Shown one piece after another: positions 27,161 to 36,401 of a DNA stretch of 64,000 nucleotides; the first letter of the stretch is position 1; each line of letters begins with the position of its first letter. The notes under the pieces are model-generated. The model did not search any database. It was not told where the DNA came from and was given only the letters and a program-made list of their open reading frames with translations. The stretch comes from Rhodocytophaga aerolata (GTDB taxonomy: Bacteria; Bacteroidota; Bacteroidia; Cytophagales; 172606-1). The position numbers were made by a program, and so were the translations under genes. The stretch lies in the NCBI RefSeq assembly GCF_030503435.1, contig NZ_JAUKPO010000002.1, positions 496,001-560,000 on the forward strand, written 5' to 3'.

Positions 27161-28708
27161 CTTGTTTAAACTCTTTAGATAGCTAGTAACTGCCATTCGT
27201 ATATCATTCCGCACGTCTTCCTTATTGGTTACATCAGGCTCATAGATTTTTAGCAGCCCTTGTGCTCCAGGTTTTAAATACCCAAAATTAGTTTCTAAGC
27301 CAGTCAACAGGTAATCAGATAGGGCTACCCGGTAGGTTTTAGTTTTATTTAATGGTTGGCCATTTACTAACCAGGATTGGGTGTCTGCGTTATAAATAAC
27401 CTTATCCAGTTGCAGGAACCCACCTTTCCCTTTGTTGCTCCGGCCAGTAGTTAATACTTTTTCTAGTAGTTCTCCCGTCATATCAGCCTCCAGGATTTTT
27501 CCGCCAAAAGGCATTGTACGCAGAATATCATACTGGGAAATGTTGCCAGTGAGCTGATCGTCCAGGCGAAGAGAGCCGCTGTTTACCATAGCCACTTCTG
27601 CTTGCGGTGCAGCAGCAGACATAGCTTTAGCAATAATATCTCCCATATTGGTCTGCTGGTGCCGGATGTGGCTTTCGCGGGCCTCCAGAGGTTCGTGAGC
27701 TATATATACAATTTCATCTGGGTTAAAGCCCTGTTCTGTAAAACTATTCTGGGCAATACTCGTCCACTTAGATACTACAAGGGCTGTAGAAGAATCAGCA
27801 GGAATAGACGTATCAACGTTAATTAAGGAGGAATTTATTGTTAGCTGCTTAGTTGTTTTATTGTATAGCAGTTTATGAACATATACTGTTTTGGCATTGG
27901 CATCGGCTTTGGCCACATAGGAGCCGCCTACTTTATCATAACTATTGGTGTGATCGTGGCCTCCCATAATCAGCCGGATGCCCGGATTCTGTTTACTTAA
28001 CTTTATATCATCTTCCAGATCAATATGTGTAATAGCCACTACCACATCTGCTTGGCTTTCTAGATTTTTATATGCTACCGCAGCAGTTTCGTTGAAGTCC
28101 GAATACGCAACCCAGTCTACCTGGTTGGAAGGCAGGGTTACACCGAGTATGCCTAATTTTATAGAAGTGCCATCTGTATCCTGTACATCCAGTACCAGCG
28201 TTTTAGGAATAGGTTTTGCCTGATCTCCGGAACCGGCTACAAAAGGCTGCATGCCAGTTGAATTTTTATGCAATACATTCGCTGACACCCATTTAAATTT
28301 TGATTCCTGCAAGCGGCTTAGCAATTCTGCTTCTTTAATATCAAACTCATGGTTACCGAAGGTAGCTATATCTAGGCCTGTTTCATTCAATACATCTATC
28401 ATTTGTTTACCGCTAATGCGGCTACCATCGTATTTCAATGTATTTATCAAAGAAGGATTAAGGAAATCGCCGGCTATCACAGCAAACGTATTGGGGTTTT
28501 CCTGTACTAACCTTTTTTTGATCGTAGCTACTCTGGCTAGCCCGCCTACTCTGCCTCCATCCAGGGGAGCAATTTCGTACACATCGTTCATTTGCAAAAA
28601 CACTACCTCTATTTGTCCGTCATCCGCTTGGGTGGTTGTAGGGCGAACAGTTTTGCAAGAACTGTAGAAAATGAGGAAAGAGACTATTAGTAATCGTGCA
28701 TGATTCAT
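27158..28708 (-). CDS. Lipoprotein bifunctional metallophosphatase/5'-nucleotidase
   Basis: A 516-residue protein with a lipoprotein signal (lipobox YSSC, Cys18). The N-terminal metallophosphoesterase domain has GDFLNPS, GNHEFD and MGGHDHTNSYD; the C-terminal 5_nucleotid_C domain has NSGSLRLDDQLTGNISQYDI and the closing ALSDYLLTGLETNFG. Members dephosphorylate nucleotides or UDP-sugars in the periplasm. The length fits the UshA-like family. It is convergent with the DUF1573 gene and divergent from lpdA. Confidence 0.9.
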   Translation of the reverse strand: MNHARLLIVSFLIFYSSCKTVRPTTTQADDGQIEVVFLQMNDVYEIAPLDGGRVGGLARVATIKKRLVQENPNTFAVIAGDFLNPSLINTLKYDGSRISGKQMIDVLNETGLDIATFGNHEFDIKEAELLSRLQESKFKWVSANVLHKNSTGMQPFVAGSGDQAKPIPKTLVLDVQDTDGTSIKLGILGVTLPSNQVDWVAYSDFNETAAVAYKNLESQADVVVAITHIDLEDDIKLSKQNPGIRLIMGGHDHTNSYDKVGGSYVAKADANAKTVYVHKLLYNKTTKQLTINSSLINVDTSIPADSSTALVVSKWTSIAQNSFTEQGFNPDEIVYIAHEPLEARESHIRHQQTNMGDIIAKAMSAAAPQAEVAMVNSGSLRLDDQLTGNISQYDILRTMPFGGKILEADMTGELLEKVLTTGRSNKGKGGFLQLDKVIYNADTQSWLVNGQPLNKTKTYRVALSDYLLTGLETNFGYLKPGAQGLLKIYEPDVTNKEDVRNDIRMAVTSYLKSLNK

Positions 28709-28883
28709 TGGCCAGGTATTTTACCGCTTCAAATAACTCAATTTTTATAAAAACTTACCAGCAACTTATAAGGTTTATCTGTAAAAGAGTTTACCAGAAT
28801 AGTAAACCCAACCCAATAAAACGGCTACTCTCTTACCAAGAGGCAGGCATAGATTAAATATAAGAAACTATAATTTTTTATTA

Positions 28884-28891
28884 TAAATTTG
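28884..28891 (+). promoter_or_regulatory. -7 promoter motif for lpdA
   Basis: TAAATTTG is an exact match to TAnnTTTG, 30 bp upstream of the lpdA start, in the spacing expected for a short leader. No TTTG -33 box is evident. Confidence 0.55.
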
Positions 28892-28921
28892 CGTCGAAAT
28901 CACTAAACCCATAGAAAAAAT

Positions 28922-30316
28922 ATGTCTGCACAATATGATTTGATAGTAATAGGAAGCGGTCCGGGTGGCTATGTGGCTGCCATCAGAGCATCTCAGTTAG
29001 GGCTGAAAGTTGGCGTAGTAGAAGTAGCGGAACTGGGAGGCATCTGTTTGAACTGGGGCTGTATTCCTACCAAAGCATTGCTGAAAAGTGCCCAGGTTTT
29101 TGAATATATAGAACATGCAAAAGATTATGGTATTGATGTAAAAGATGCCACTGCCGATTTTGGTTCTATGATTAAGCGGAGCCGCGATGTAGCTGCCGGT
29201 ATGAGCAAAGGGGTTCAGTTTCTTTTCAGAAAAAATAAAATAGATATTATTGAAGGGTTTGGTAAGCTGTTGAAAGGCAAGAAAGTAGAAGTAACCAACA
29301 GCAAAAAAGAAAAGACTACCTATGAGGCTAAACATATTATTATAGCCACTGGTGGACGTGCCCGTGAATTGCCTAACTTGAAAATAGACGATAAAAAAAT
29401 AATTGGCTACCGCAAAGCCATGGTGCTAGAAAAGCAGCCAGCTTCTATGGTAGTTGTGGGTTCTGGAGCTATTGGGGTGGAATTTGCGTATTTCTACAGT
29501 TCTATCGGTACCAAAGTAACCATTGTGGAGTTTCTGCCCCGTATTGTTCCCAATGAAGACGAAGAAATCTCTAAGCAACTGGAGCGAAACTACAAGAAAG
29601 CAGGCATCAACATTATGGTTAACTCTTCAGTAGAATCGGTAGATACCTCTGGCAATGGCTGTAAGGTAAAGGTAAAAACGGCTGCTGGTATGGAAACGCT
29701 GGAGTGTGACATTGTGCTTTCAGCGGTAGGCTATTCACCTAACCTGGAAAATATTGGCCTGGAAGAAGTAGGTGTAAAAGTAGATAAGAACCGTGTGATG
29801 GTGGATGAATTTTACCGCACTAATGTAGAAGGTGTATATGCCATTGGCGATATTGTAAGCGGTCCTGCTCTGGCCCACGTTGCTTCGGCGGAAGGCATTA
29901 TCTGCGTGGAAAAAATAGCCGGGCATCATCCGGAACCATTAAACTATAATAATATTCCCGGATGTACCTACTGCCAGCCAGAAATTGCTTCGGTAGGGTA
30001 TACCGAAAAACAGGCAAAAGATGCAGGCTATGAAGTAAAAGTAGGGAAATTCCCTTTTACGGCTTCTGGTAAAGCGAAAGCTGCCGGTGCGTCGGATGGA
30101 TTCGTAAAGGTGATTTTTGATGCTAAATATGGTGAGTGGCTAGGTGCCCATATGATTGGCTCTAATGTAACAGAAATGATTGCGGAAGTAGTGGTGGCAC
30201 GCAAACTGGAAACCACCGGGCATGAAATTATCAAATCTGTTCACCCTCACCCAACTATGTCTGAGGCTATTATGGAAGCAGCCGCCGCTGCGTATAATGA
30301 AGTAATTCATTTGTAA
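28922..30316 (+). CDS. lpdA: Dihydrolipoyl dehydrogenase
   Basis: A 464-residue flavoprotein of standard length. FAD motif GSGPGGYVAAIRASQLG is at the N-terminus; the redox-active disulfide is in GGICLNWGCIPTKA. The NAD motif is VVGSGAIGVEFAYFYSSIG, and the dimerisation domain ends with the catalytic His-Glu region HPHPTMSEAIMEAA. It reoxidises the lipoyl group of 2-oxoacid dehydrogenase complexes, forming NADH in the cytoplasm. The nearest complex gene is the fused E1 at 23712-26117. Confidence 0.96.
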   Translation: MSAQYDLIVIGSGPGGYVAAIRASQLGLKVGVVEVAELGGICLNWGCIPTKALLKSAQVFEYIEHAKDYGIDVKDATADFGSMIKRSRDVAAGMSKGVQFLFRKNKIDIIEGFGKLLKGKKVEVTNSKKEKTTYEAKHIIIATGGRARELPNLKIDDKKIIGYRKAMVLEKQPASMVVVGSGAIGVEFAYFYSSIGTKVTIVEFLPRIVPNEDEEISKQLERNYKKAGINIMVNSSVESVDTSGNGCKVKVKTAAGMETLECDIVLSAVGYSPNLENIGLEEVGVKVDKNRVMVDEFYRTNVEGVYAIGDIVSGPALAHVASAEGIICVEKIAGHHPEPLNYNNIPGCTYCQPEIASVGYTEKQAKDAGYEVKVGKFPFTASGKAKAAGASDGFVKVIFDAKYGEWLGAHMIGSNVTEMIAEVVVARKLETTGHEIIKSVHPHPTMSEAIMEAAAAAYNEVIHL

Positions 30317-30323
30317 GTATATC

Positions 30324-30394
30324 TTGTCATTTTGGTAAAGGGAGCATTTCTGTAGACTTCTGTCAGCAATAAACTTCCTTTACCAAAATGACAA
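30324..30394. repeat. 18-bp intergenic inverted repeat between lpdA and the RidA gene
   Basis: TTGTCATTTTGGTAAAGG at 30324-30341 is matched perfectly by CCTTTACCAAAATGACAA at 30377-30394. The central segment is 35 bp, and three more weak pairs extend the stem inward. There is no T-run, so it is not a standard terminator. It could be a small dispersed palindromic element. Confidence 0.6.
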
Positions 30395-30449
30395 ATGTAT
30401 TGCTCGTCATCAGCACAGTAACTTATCAACCCATCAGCCTATAAAACTT

Positions 30450-30833
30450 ATGTCTAAAAAAATAATTAACAGCCCGAAAGCTCCGGCTCCCATTGGTCCG
30501 TATAGCCAGGCAGTATTAGCAGGTAATACCTTATATGTTTCCGGGCAAATTGCCCTGGATGCTTCCAGTGGTGCACTTATTACAGCTGATATTGTAAGCG
30601 AAACTAACCAGGTGATGCAAAATCTAAAGCACATTCTGGCTGAAGCTGGCGCCGGGTTTTCAAACATTGTTAAGTGTACTATTTTTGTAAAAGACCTGAA
30701 TAACTTCGGCAAAATTAATGAAACGTATGGCAGCTACTTTGACCACCAGCCGCCTGCCCGCGAAACAGTAGAAGTAAGCCGCTTGCCAAAGGATGTAAAT
30801 GTGGAAATTTCCTGCATAGCCGTGTTATCATAA
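30450..30833 (+). CDS. RidA family deaminase
   Basis: A 127-residue protein of the RidA/YjgF/UK114 family, of standard length. Seen are the N-terminal KAPAPIGPYSQAVLAGNTLY, the central VSGQIALD, KHILAEAGAGFSNIVKCTIF and the closing RETVEVSRLPKDVNVEISCI, whose Arg binds the carboxylate of the substrate. Family members hydrolyse reactive 2-aminoacrylate or similar enamines and protect pyridoxal enzymes. It is downstream of lpdA with an inverted repeat between, and probably has its own promoter. Confidence 0.93.
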   Translation: MSKKIINSPKAPAPIGPYSQAVLAGNTLYVSGQIALDASSGALITADIVSETNQVMQNLKHILAEAGAGFSNIVKCTIFVKDLNNFGKINETYGSYFDHQPPARETVEVSRLPKDVNVEISCIAVLS

Positions 30834-30846
30834 AAAATTGAGACTT

Positions 30847-30900
30847 ACGTAAGGAATACATTTCTCCTCCGGGTATCTTTACTTACGTTTAGTATTTTTT
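30847..30900 (+). terminator. Possible terminator after the RidA gene
   Basis: ACGTAAG at 30847-30853 pairs with CTTACGT at 30882-30888 around an internal loop and a short ATAC/GTAT stem, followed by a T-rich tail. The stem is imperfect, so confidence is low. Confidence 0.35.
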
Positions 30901-30916
30901 GTAATTGAGCTGATCC

Positions 30917-31393
30917 ATGAACCTGCTTCCCTATAAAAACTCTATTTTAATTTTGCCTTTTAAAGCAAATGAAGTAGAGTATAAGCTGAGGAAGCGGATA
31001 AAACCCTTGCAAGACGACCTGCCTGAGTCTCCTTTTGAGCCTACTAAGTATTTGTTTAACGGATGGATTAAAAATTATAAGTTCCGTATTTCTAAGCGGA
31101 TACAGCATGCCGACAATTTTCTTCCCTTGATAGTAGGCAAAATAGAAGCTACCTCTAAAGGAAGTATTTTGTTTGTTACCTACCGCATGTTTCCTTCTAC
31201 GTTATTTTATTTAAGCTTTTTCTCCCTGATGCTGCTCCTTTCATTTCTATTTTTCCTGCTGATAGAAAAAAACTGGCTAACCTCGGGAAGCTTGCTGTTA
31301 TTGCTACTGGGAATTTATCTGATTTCCATTCTGGATTTTAATCAGAAAGTTAGGATCAGCAGGCGTCTGTTAGAAAAAACAGTAAGTGAATAA
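30917..31393 (+). CDS. Unknown membrane protein
   Basis: A 158-residue protein. The first 90 residues are basic and soluble-like (NEVEYKLRKRIKPLQDDLPE, GWIKNYKFRISKRIQHADNF). Two adjacent membrane helices lie at about 95-117 (FYLSFFSLMLLLSFLFFLLI) and 123-142 (SGSLLLLLLGIYLISILDFN), followed by a short basic tail. No family is recognised. It lies between the RidA gene and gltX, on the same strand as both. Confidence 0.65.
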   Translation: MNLLPYKNSILILPFKANEVEYKLRKRIKPLQDDLPESPFEPTKYLFNGWIKNYKFRISKRIQHADNFLPLIVGKIEATSKGSILFVTYRMFPSTLFYLSFFSLMLLLSFLFFLLIEKNWLTSGSLLLLLLGIYLISILDFNQKVRISRRLLEKTVSE

Positions 31394-31446
31394 TGAAAGA
31401 CCTGTAAGCTTTTGAAAACCCTTGGGTCTGTAATGGGGTTATTTTG

Positions 31447-31454
31447 TAGTTTTG
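31447..31454 (+). promoter_or_regulatory. -7 promoter motif for gltX
   Basis: TAGTTTTG matches TAnnTTTG exactly, 37 bp upstream of gltX. A TTGG about 21 bp further upstream (31422-31425) is a partial -33 match. Confidence 0.55.
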
Positions 31455-31491
31455 CACCAGTAAAATTTAATTGTATTTAATATAAGAGATA

Positions 31492-33048
31492 ATGGATAGA
31501 GAAGTACGTGTACGTTTTGCTCCCAGCCCAACCGGAGCTTTACACATTGGCGGCGTGAGAACGGCATTATATAATTACTTGCTGGCAAAAAAACTAGGCG
31601 GAAAAATGTTGTTACGCATAGAAGATACTGACCAGAACCGCTTTGTACCCGGAGCCGAAGAATATATTATTGAATCATTGAAATGGGTAGGAATTGGCAT
31701 AGATGAAGGCATAGAACAAGGAGGCCCGCATGCGCCTTACCGCCAGTCGGAACGTAAAGATATTTACCGCGAGCATGCCCTAAGGTTACTAAATGAAGGC
31801 AAAGCCTACTATGCGTTTGATACACCTGAGGAGCTGGAGGCTATGCGTGAACGGTTAAAGGCAGCAAAAGTAGATAATCCTCAATATAATTCTATCACGC
31901 GTCTTCAGATGAAGAACTCCCTTACCTTGCCAGAAGCTGAGGTAAACGAACGGATAAACGCTGGGGAGCCCTATGTAATCCGCCTGAAAGTGCCCCGCAA
32001 AGAGGAGGTCCGGCTAAATGATCTGATCCGGGGCTGGGTAATGGTACACTCTTCTACTATTGATGATAAAGTGCTGATGAAATCTGACGGAATGCCTACC
32101 TACCACCTGGCAAACGTAGTAGACGACCACCTGATGGAGATTACGCATGTAATCCGTGGAGAAGAATGGTTGCCTTCGGCCCCTTTGCATGTGCTGTTGT
32201 ACCGGTTTTTAGGATGGGAAGATACTATGCCACAATTTGCTCATTTACCTCTACTACTTAAGCCGGATGGCAATGGCAAGCTGAGCAAACGGGAGGCAGA
32301 TACGTTAGGCTTTCCTATATTTCCACTGAACTGGAATGGAATTGACCATAAAACTGGCGAACAGGTGTTTTCGCAAGGGTACCGGGAAGCAGGCTATTTA
32401 CCGGAAGCATTAATTAATTTTCTGGCGTTTCTGGGCTGGAATCCTGGTACACAACAAGAATTGTTTACTATGAACGAATTGGTTGAGGCGTTCACCATTG
32501 AGAAAGTAGGTAAAGCTGGGGTGAAGTTTGATATTAACAAAGCAAAATGGTATAATCAGCAATATATCCGGATAAAAACGGATGAAGAGCTGGCAACGAA
32601 TTACTTGTTACCTATCCTGAAAGAAAAAAACATAGATTGCTCGCCGGAAAAAGCCGCTAAGATCAGCAGCATTATGAAAGAACGGATTACTTTTCCAAGT
32701 GAACTATGGTCGGAAGTAACGTATTTGTTTGACAGACCAGAGTCGTATGATGAAACCGTTGTACAAGCTAAATGGACTTCCGAGGCCGTTCGTGTAATAG
32801 CTGATTTTAAACAGGCTTTGCAGGGTTTGAGCAGCATCTTAAAAGCCGATACGGCAAAGGATACGTTGCATACCGTATTAGAAAAGCAGGGAGTAAAAAT
32901 AGGAAAAGTGATGCAAGCCTTACGTCTGGCTATTACTGGGGTAGGCGCTGGCCCTGATTTGATGCAAATAATGGAGATTTTAGGCAAAGAAGAAACAACT
33001 ACCCGATTAGGTAATGCGTTAGACAAACTGCAGGACAGAGCAAAATAA
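31492..33048 (+). CDS. gltX: Glutamyl-tRNA synthetase
   Basis: A 518-residue class I aminoacyl-tRNA synthetase. The HIGH-type motif is in RFAPSPTGALHIGGVRTALY near the N-terminus, and the KMSKS equivalent is GKLSKREADTLG near residue 262. The anticodon-binding helical domain fills the C-terminal third. It charges tRNA-Glu in the cytoplasm. Length is within the family range. The small acidic protein gene starts 71 bp downstream on the same strand. Confidence 0.97.
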   Translation: MDREVRVRFAPSPTGALHIGGVRTALYNYLLAKKLGGKMLLRIEDTDQNRFVPGAEEYIIESLKWVGIGIDEGIEQGGPHAPYRQSERKDIYREHALRLLNEGKAYYAFDTPEELEAMRERLKAAKVDNPQYNSITRLQMKNSLTLPEAEVNERINAGEPYVIRLKVPRKEEVRLNDLIRGWVMVHSSTIDDKVLMKSDGMPTYHLANVVDDHLMEITHVIRGEEWLPSAPLHVLLYRFLGWEDTMPQFAHLPLLLKPDGNGKLSKREADTLGFPIFPLNWNGIDHKTGEQVFSQGYREAGYLPEALINFLAFLGWNPGTQQELFTMNELVEAFTIEKVGKAGVKFDINKAKWYNQQYIRIKTDEELATNYLLPILKEKNIDCSPEKAAKISSIMKERITFPSELWSEVTYLFDRPESYDETVVQAKWTSEAVRVIADFKQALQGLSSILKADTAKDTLHTVLEKQGVKIGKVMQALRLAITGVGAGPDLMQIMEILGKEETTTRLGNALDKLQDRAK

Positions 33049-33119
33049 AGGAAATAAATAGGTGGATTTAAAGCTCAATATTTTATTAGATTCATCTAGC
33101 TGTATAAACTCCTACAAAC

Positions 33120-33410
33120 ATGGCTAAAAAGAAAATATCCAAAAATGAAAAACCCAGAGTAAATCCTGAATTGGAAGGATTTGAAATTAAAGTAAATACA
33201 TTCGGGGAAATCATTACCAATTACGACATCAATAAAATCAATGAGTTTCTAAACAAGAATGTAGACGATAAAAAACTACGCGACCGGGATGATTTATTAG
33301 AGGAACCCGAAGAAGGAAAGCCCCGTGGTAAATTTATTAAGAAGGAAAAGGTAAAAAAATCAACTGATGAGCAGGATGAAGAAGAGAAAGCAGAGGATGA
33401 AGAAGAATAA
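33120..33410 (+). CDS. Small highly charged protein downstream of gltX
   Basis: A 96-residue protein with no signal or membrane helix. The core is GFEIKVNTFGEIITNYDINK, followed by INEFLNKNVDDKKLRDRDD, then a long lysine/glutamate tail ending in a run of acidic residues. The core resembles a short conserved Bacteroidota protein of unknown function; the tail looks disordered. Its position after gltX suggests a housekeeping role. Confidence 0.7.
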   Translation: MAKKKISKNEKPRVNPELEGFEIKVNTFGEIITNYDINKINEFLNKNVDDKKLRDRDDLLEEPEEGKPRGKFIKKEKVKKSTDEQDEEEKAEDEEE

Positions 33411-33421
33411 AACAAGCTAAC

Positions 33422-33473
33422 GCATACATAGGTTGATGCACTAATATCAGGCAGCGCATCAACCTATGTATGC
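33422..33473. terminator. Strong hairpin between convergent genes
   Basis: A perfect 18-bp inverted repeat: GCATACATAGGTTGATGC at 33422-33439 and GCATCAACCTATGTATGC at 33456-33473, with a 16-nt loop. It sits between convergent genes. The T-rich flank is better on the minus side, so it mainly serves the creatininase-family gene. Confidence 0.72.
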
Positions 33474-33477
33474 TTAA

Positions 33478-34245
33478 TTATTCATATAAATCTTCTATGG
33501 GGCAACGGGCTAATTCTGTGTAAAACTTAGCAATATTGGCTGTAATAGCATCCAGATAAATCTTCCCCTTTTCTGCAGTAGACTCTGCCGGATTACCCAC
33601 ACCGGTATCTTTAGTTACCTTGCTCCATTCGCGTTGTGCCCATACCCATCCTTCCTTAAATCCACTTAATTTAAATTTTTTATCTTTCCCATCGCCAGCT
33701 TCTGATAAGTCCAGAACTAGATCCGGGGCAATATGCATCATGGCACTGGTTTCCATAGCACCTGCGTGGTCTCCAGGTTCTACAAAATAGTTATTCCAGT
33801 TTACAGCTTTGTACCAATTCATCGTGCAGATGAAGGTAGTAGGGTATTGTGCCTGAATCTCCCGGATCATCTGCCGGAAATCATTGCCCCCATGGCCATT
33901 CATTACTACAATCTTATTGATTTTTTGCCTGGCAAGTACATCAACTATATCGCGTAGTACAGCCATCTGGGTACTGGGATTCATATTGATGTCCAGTGTA
34001 ATATCTAACTGGCCAGTATTTACACCAAAAGGAATAGTGGGTAACACAATTACTTTGGTGCCATTTTCCCAGGCCATACGGGCAGACTCAGCCGCTACAT
34101 AATCGCATTGCATGGTATCCGTAGCATACGGCAGATGATAATTATGCGCCTCAGTAGCTCCCCAAGGAAGTACAGCTACATCATAGGTCTGATCTTTTAC
34201 AGCTTTCCAATTGGTTTCTGCTAATATATAGGGTCTAGGTGGCAT
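33478..34245 (-). CDS. Creatininase family hydrolase
   Basis: About 255 residues from the ATG at 34245 (MPPRPYILAETNWKAVKDQT). A longer frame to 34299 adds a leader without family similarity and would overlap the terminator upstream. Metal-binding motifs of the creatininase fold are present: PWGATEAHNYHLPYATDTMQ, NGHGGNDFRQMI and EPGDHAGAMETSAMMH. The family includes creatinine and formamidopyrimidine amide hydrolases and the MftE peptidase. The substrate cannot be read here. A -7 motif lies 31 bp upstream. Confidence 0.88.
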   Translation of the reverse strand: MPPRPYILAETNWKAVKDQTYDVAVLPWGATEAHNYHLPYATDTMQCDYVAAESARMAWENGTKVIVLPTIPFGVNTGQLDITLDINMNPSTQMAVLRDIVDVLARQKINKIVVMNGHGGNDFRQMIREIQAQYPTTFICTMNWYKAVNWNNYFVEPGDHAGAMETSAMMHIAPDLVLDLSEAGDGKDKKFKLSGFKEGWVWAQREWSKVTKDTGVGNPAESTAEKGKIYLDAITANIAKFYTELARCPIEDLYE

Positions 34246-34275
34246 AAGACGATTGTAAATTCGAATAAAATGTAA

Positions 34276-34283
34276 CAAACATA
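34276..34283 (-). promoter_or_regulatory. -7 promoter motif for the creatininase gene
   Basis: Plus-strand CAAACATA reads TATGTTTG on the minus strand, an exact TAnnTTTG, 31 bp upstream of the chosen start. It abuts the ettA terminator. Confidence 0.5.
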
Positions 34284-34322
34284 AAAAAGAACACCTCACA
34301 GATTTCCAGAATCTATGAGGTG
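34283..34322 (-). terminator. Terminator after ettA
   Basis: CACCTCA (34292-34298) pairs with TGAGGTG (34316-34322), then AGATT with AATCT after one mismatch, around a 5-nt loop. On the minus strand the stem is followed by a run of T at 34290-34283. Confidence 0.75.
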
Positions 34323-34333
34323 CTGCTTAATTC

Positions 34334-35998
34334 TTAGGCTAATTTTTTGTACCGGATTCGTTTAGGTTCAGCATCGCCCAGCCGTTTCTTTTTATTGTCT
34401 TCGTATTCCGAATAGTTACCCTCAAAGAAAACCACCTGCGAATCGCCTTCAAATGCTAGGATATGCGTAGCTATTCTGTCTAGGAACCAGCGGTCGTGGG
34501 AGATCACTACTGCACAGCCTGCAAAATTCTCCAGGGCATCTTCCAGAGCACGCATGGTGTTTACATCCAGATCGTTGGTAGGCTCATCAAGCAGCAATAA
34601 ATTAGCCCCTTGTTTCAAAGTCATGGCCAGGTGCACCCGGTTGCGTTCTCCACCCGATAAGTTGCCTACCTTTTTCTCCTGGTCGGCACCACTAAAGTTA
34701 AATTTACTTACATAGGCTCTGGAGTTTACCTGCCGGCCGGCCAGTAGCATTTGCTCTGTTCCTCCAGAAATGGTTTCAAATACTGATTTATTCGGTATTA
34801 GATTATCGTGTTCCTGATCTACATAAGCTACTTGTACAGTATCTCCTACATCAAATGTTCCAGCATCAGGTTTATCACGTCCGGTAATGAGCTTAAACAA
34901 AGTCGTTTTACCAGCACCGTTAGGCCCTATAATTCCAACAATTCCACCTTGTGGCAAGGAGAAGCTAAGGTTCTCGAATAGAAGTTTATCGCCAAATGCT
35001 TTTGATACACCTTTTGCTTCTATTACTTTACTACCCAAACGTGGACCTGCGGGAATAAATAGCTCCAATTTATCTTCTTTCTGTTTAGTTTCTTCACTCA
35101 ACAGCTTATCGTAAGCACCTAAACGGGCTTTAGACTTAGCATGGCGGGCCTTTGGAGCCATACGAACCCATTCTAATTCACGCTGCAACGTTCTCTGGCG
35201 TTTAGATTCTGTTTTCTCTTCCTGGGATAACCTTTTTTGTTTCTGCTCTAACCATGACGTATAATTACCTTTCCACGGAATACCCTCTCCCCTATCCAGC
35301 TCCAGAATCCATCCGGCTACATTATCCAGGAAATAACGGTCGTGGGTTACGGCAATAACAGTACCTTTGTATTGTTGTAAATGCTGCTCCAGCCATTGCA
35401 CCGATTCCGCATCTAGGTGGTTGGTTGGCTCATCTAGCAATAGTACATCCGGCTCTTTCAATAATAACCGGCAAAGGGCGACCCGGCGTTTTTCACCACC
35501 AGAGAGATTCGCAATTAAGGCATCCGGTGGTGGCGTACGAAGAGCATCCATGGCTTTTTCCAGCCTGGTATCCAGTTCCCAGGCATTGTAGTGATCCAGT
35601 TTCTCTTGTACTTCTGCTTGCCTAGCTATTAATTTATCGAAGTCCGCATCAGGGTCTGCAAATTTTTCGTTGATCTGGTCAAACTCTTTCAATAGGTCTA
35701 CAATTTCCTGCACCCCTTCTTCGACTACTTCTTTTACTGTTTTGTTCGGGTCCAGTTGAGGCTCTTGCTCTAATATGCCTACAGTATATCCAGGTGAAAA
35801 AACTACTTCTCCTTGAAAATTTTTATCTACTCCGGCAATTATTCTTAATAGGGAAGATTTACCGGAACCATTCAGACCGAGCACACCTATTTTGGCACCA
35901 TAAAAAAAAGACAGGTAAATATTTTTTAATACTTGTTTCTGAGGCGGGTATATTTTACTTACCCCCGCCATCGAAAATATGATGGTTTCGTTACTCAT
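34334..35998 (-). CDS. ettA: Energy-dependent translational throttle protein EttA (ABC-F)
   Basis: A 554-residue ABC-F protein with two ATPase cassettes. The first has GLNGSGKSSLL, signature LSGGEKRRVAL and LLLDEPTNHLD; the second has GPNGAGKTTLF, LSGGERNRVHL and LLLDEPTNDLD. The linker between them is charged (KRQRTLQRELEWVRMAPKAR), as in EttA. No membrane domain is present. EttA binds the ribosomal E site and gates entry into elongation according to ATP level. The length matches E. coli EttA. A one-mismatch -7 motif lies at 36025-36032. Confidence 0.93.
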   Translation of the reverse strand: MSNETIIFSMAGVSKIYPPQKQVLKNIYLSFFYGAKIGVLGLNGSGKSSLLRIIAGVDKNFQGEVVFSPGYTVGILEQEPQLDPNKTVKEVVEEGVQEIVDLLKEFDQINEKFADPDADFDKLIARQAEVQEKLDHYNAWELDTRLEKAMDALRTPPPDALIANLSGGEKRRVALCRLLLKEPDVLLLDEPTNHLDAESVQWLEQHLQQYKGTVIAVTHDRYFLDNVAGWILELDRGEGIPWKGNYTSWLEQKQKRLSQEEKTESKRQRTLQRELEWVRMAPKARHAKSKARLGAYDKLLSEETKQKEDKLELFIPAGPRLGSKVIEAKGVSKAFGDKLLFENLSFSLPQGGIVGIIGPNGAGKTTLFKLITGRDKPDAGTFDVGDTVQVAYVDQEHDNLIPNKSVFETISGGTEQMLLAGRQVNSRAYVSKFNFSGADQEKKVGNLSGGERNRVHLAMTLKQGANLLLLDEPTNDLDVNTMRALEDALENFAGCAVVISHDRWFLDRIATHILAFEGDSQVVFFEGNYSEYEDNKKKRLGDAEPKRIRYKKLA

Positions 35999-36401
35999 CG
36001 GCTTAAGTTGTTGATATATTGCTACAAATATGGGAAAAAATATGCTTAGGGCGTTTTTTTTAAAAAGTAATTAATTAAAATTGTAACTGAAACACATACC
36101 GTTTTATACAATAAAGATATAGGATTATTTATAAAAAAGTTTAGTCCGCTTTTCTTAAGAAGCCAGGCAATGGTTGATCCATTTAGATTGATCAACTTTA
36201 GAGTCGCCAAACAGATAGTAAAAGGTACAGGTTTAGTAAAAAAATAAAATAGTATACATCCTGATTTTATAATATTTATTGAAAATTTTATTTTACCATT
36301 GCTTTTTATATTTTAAATTTAGCATATAAGCGCAAATAAAAATAACCTGGTAATTAGAATAGAGATATCAGTATATTTAAGTAAAACAAACAACCTGCAA
36401 A
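35999..36401. other. 403-bp AT-rich intergenic region
   Basis: A spacer between divergent ettA and the DUF349 gene. The only structure I see is a 7-bp inverted repeat (GTTGATC at 36173-36179 and GATCAAC at 36190-36196) and the near-consensus -7 motif for ettA at 36025-36032. No gene is evident. Confidence 0.5.
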
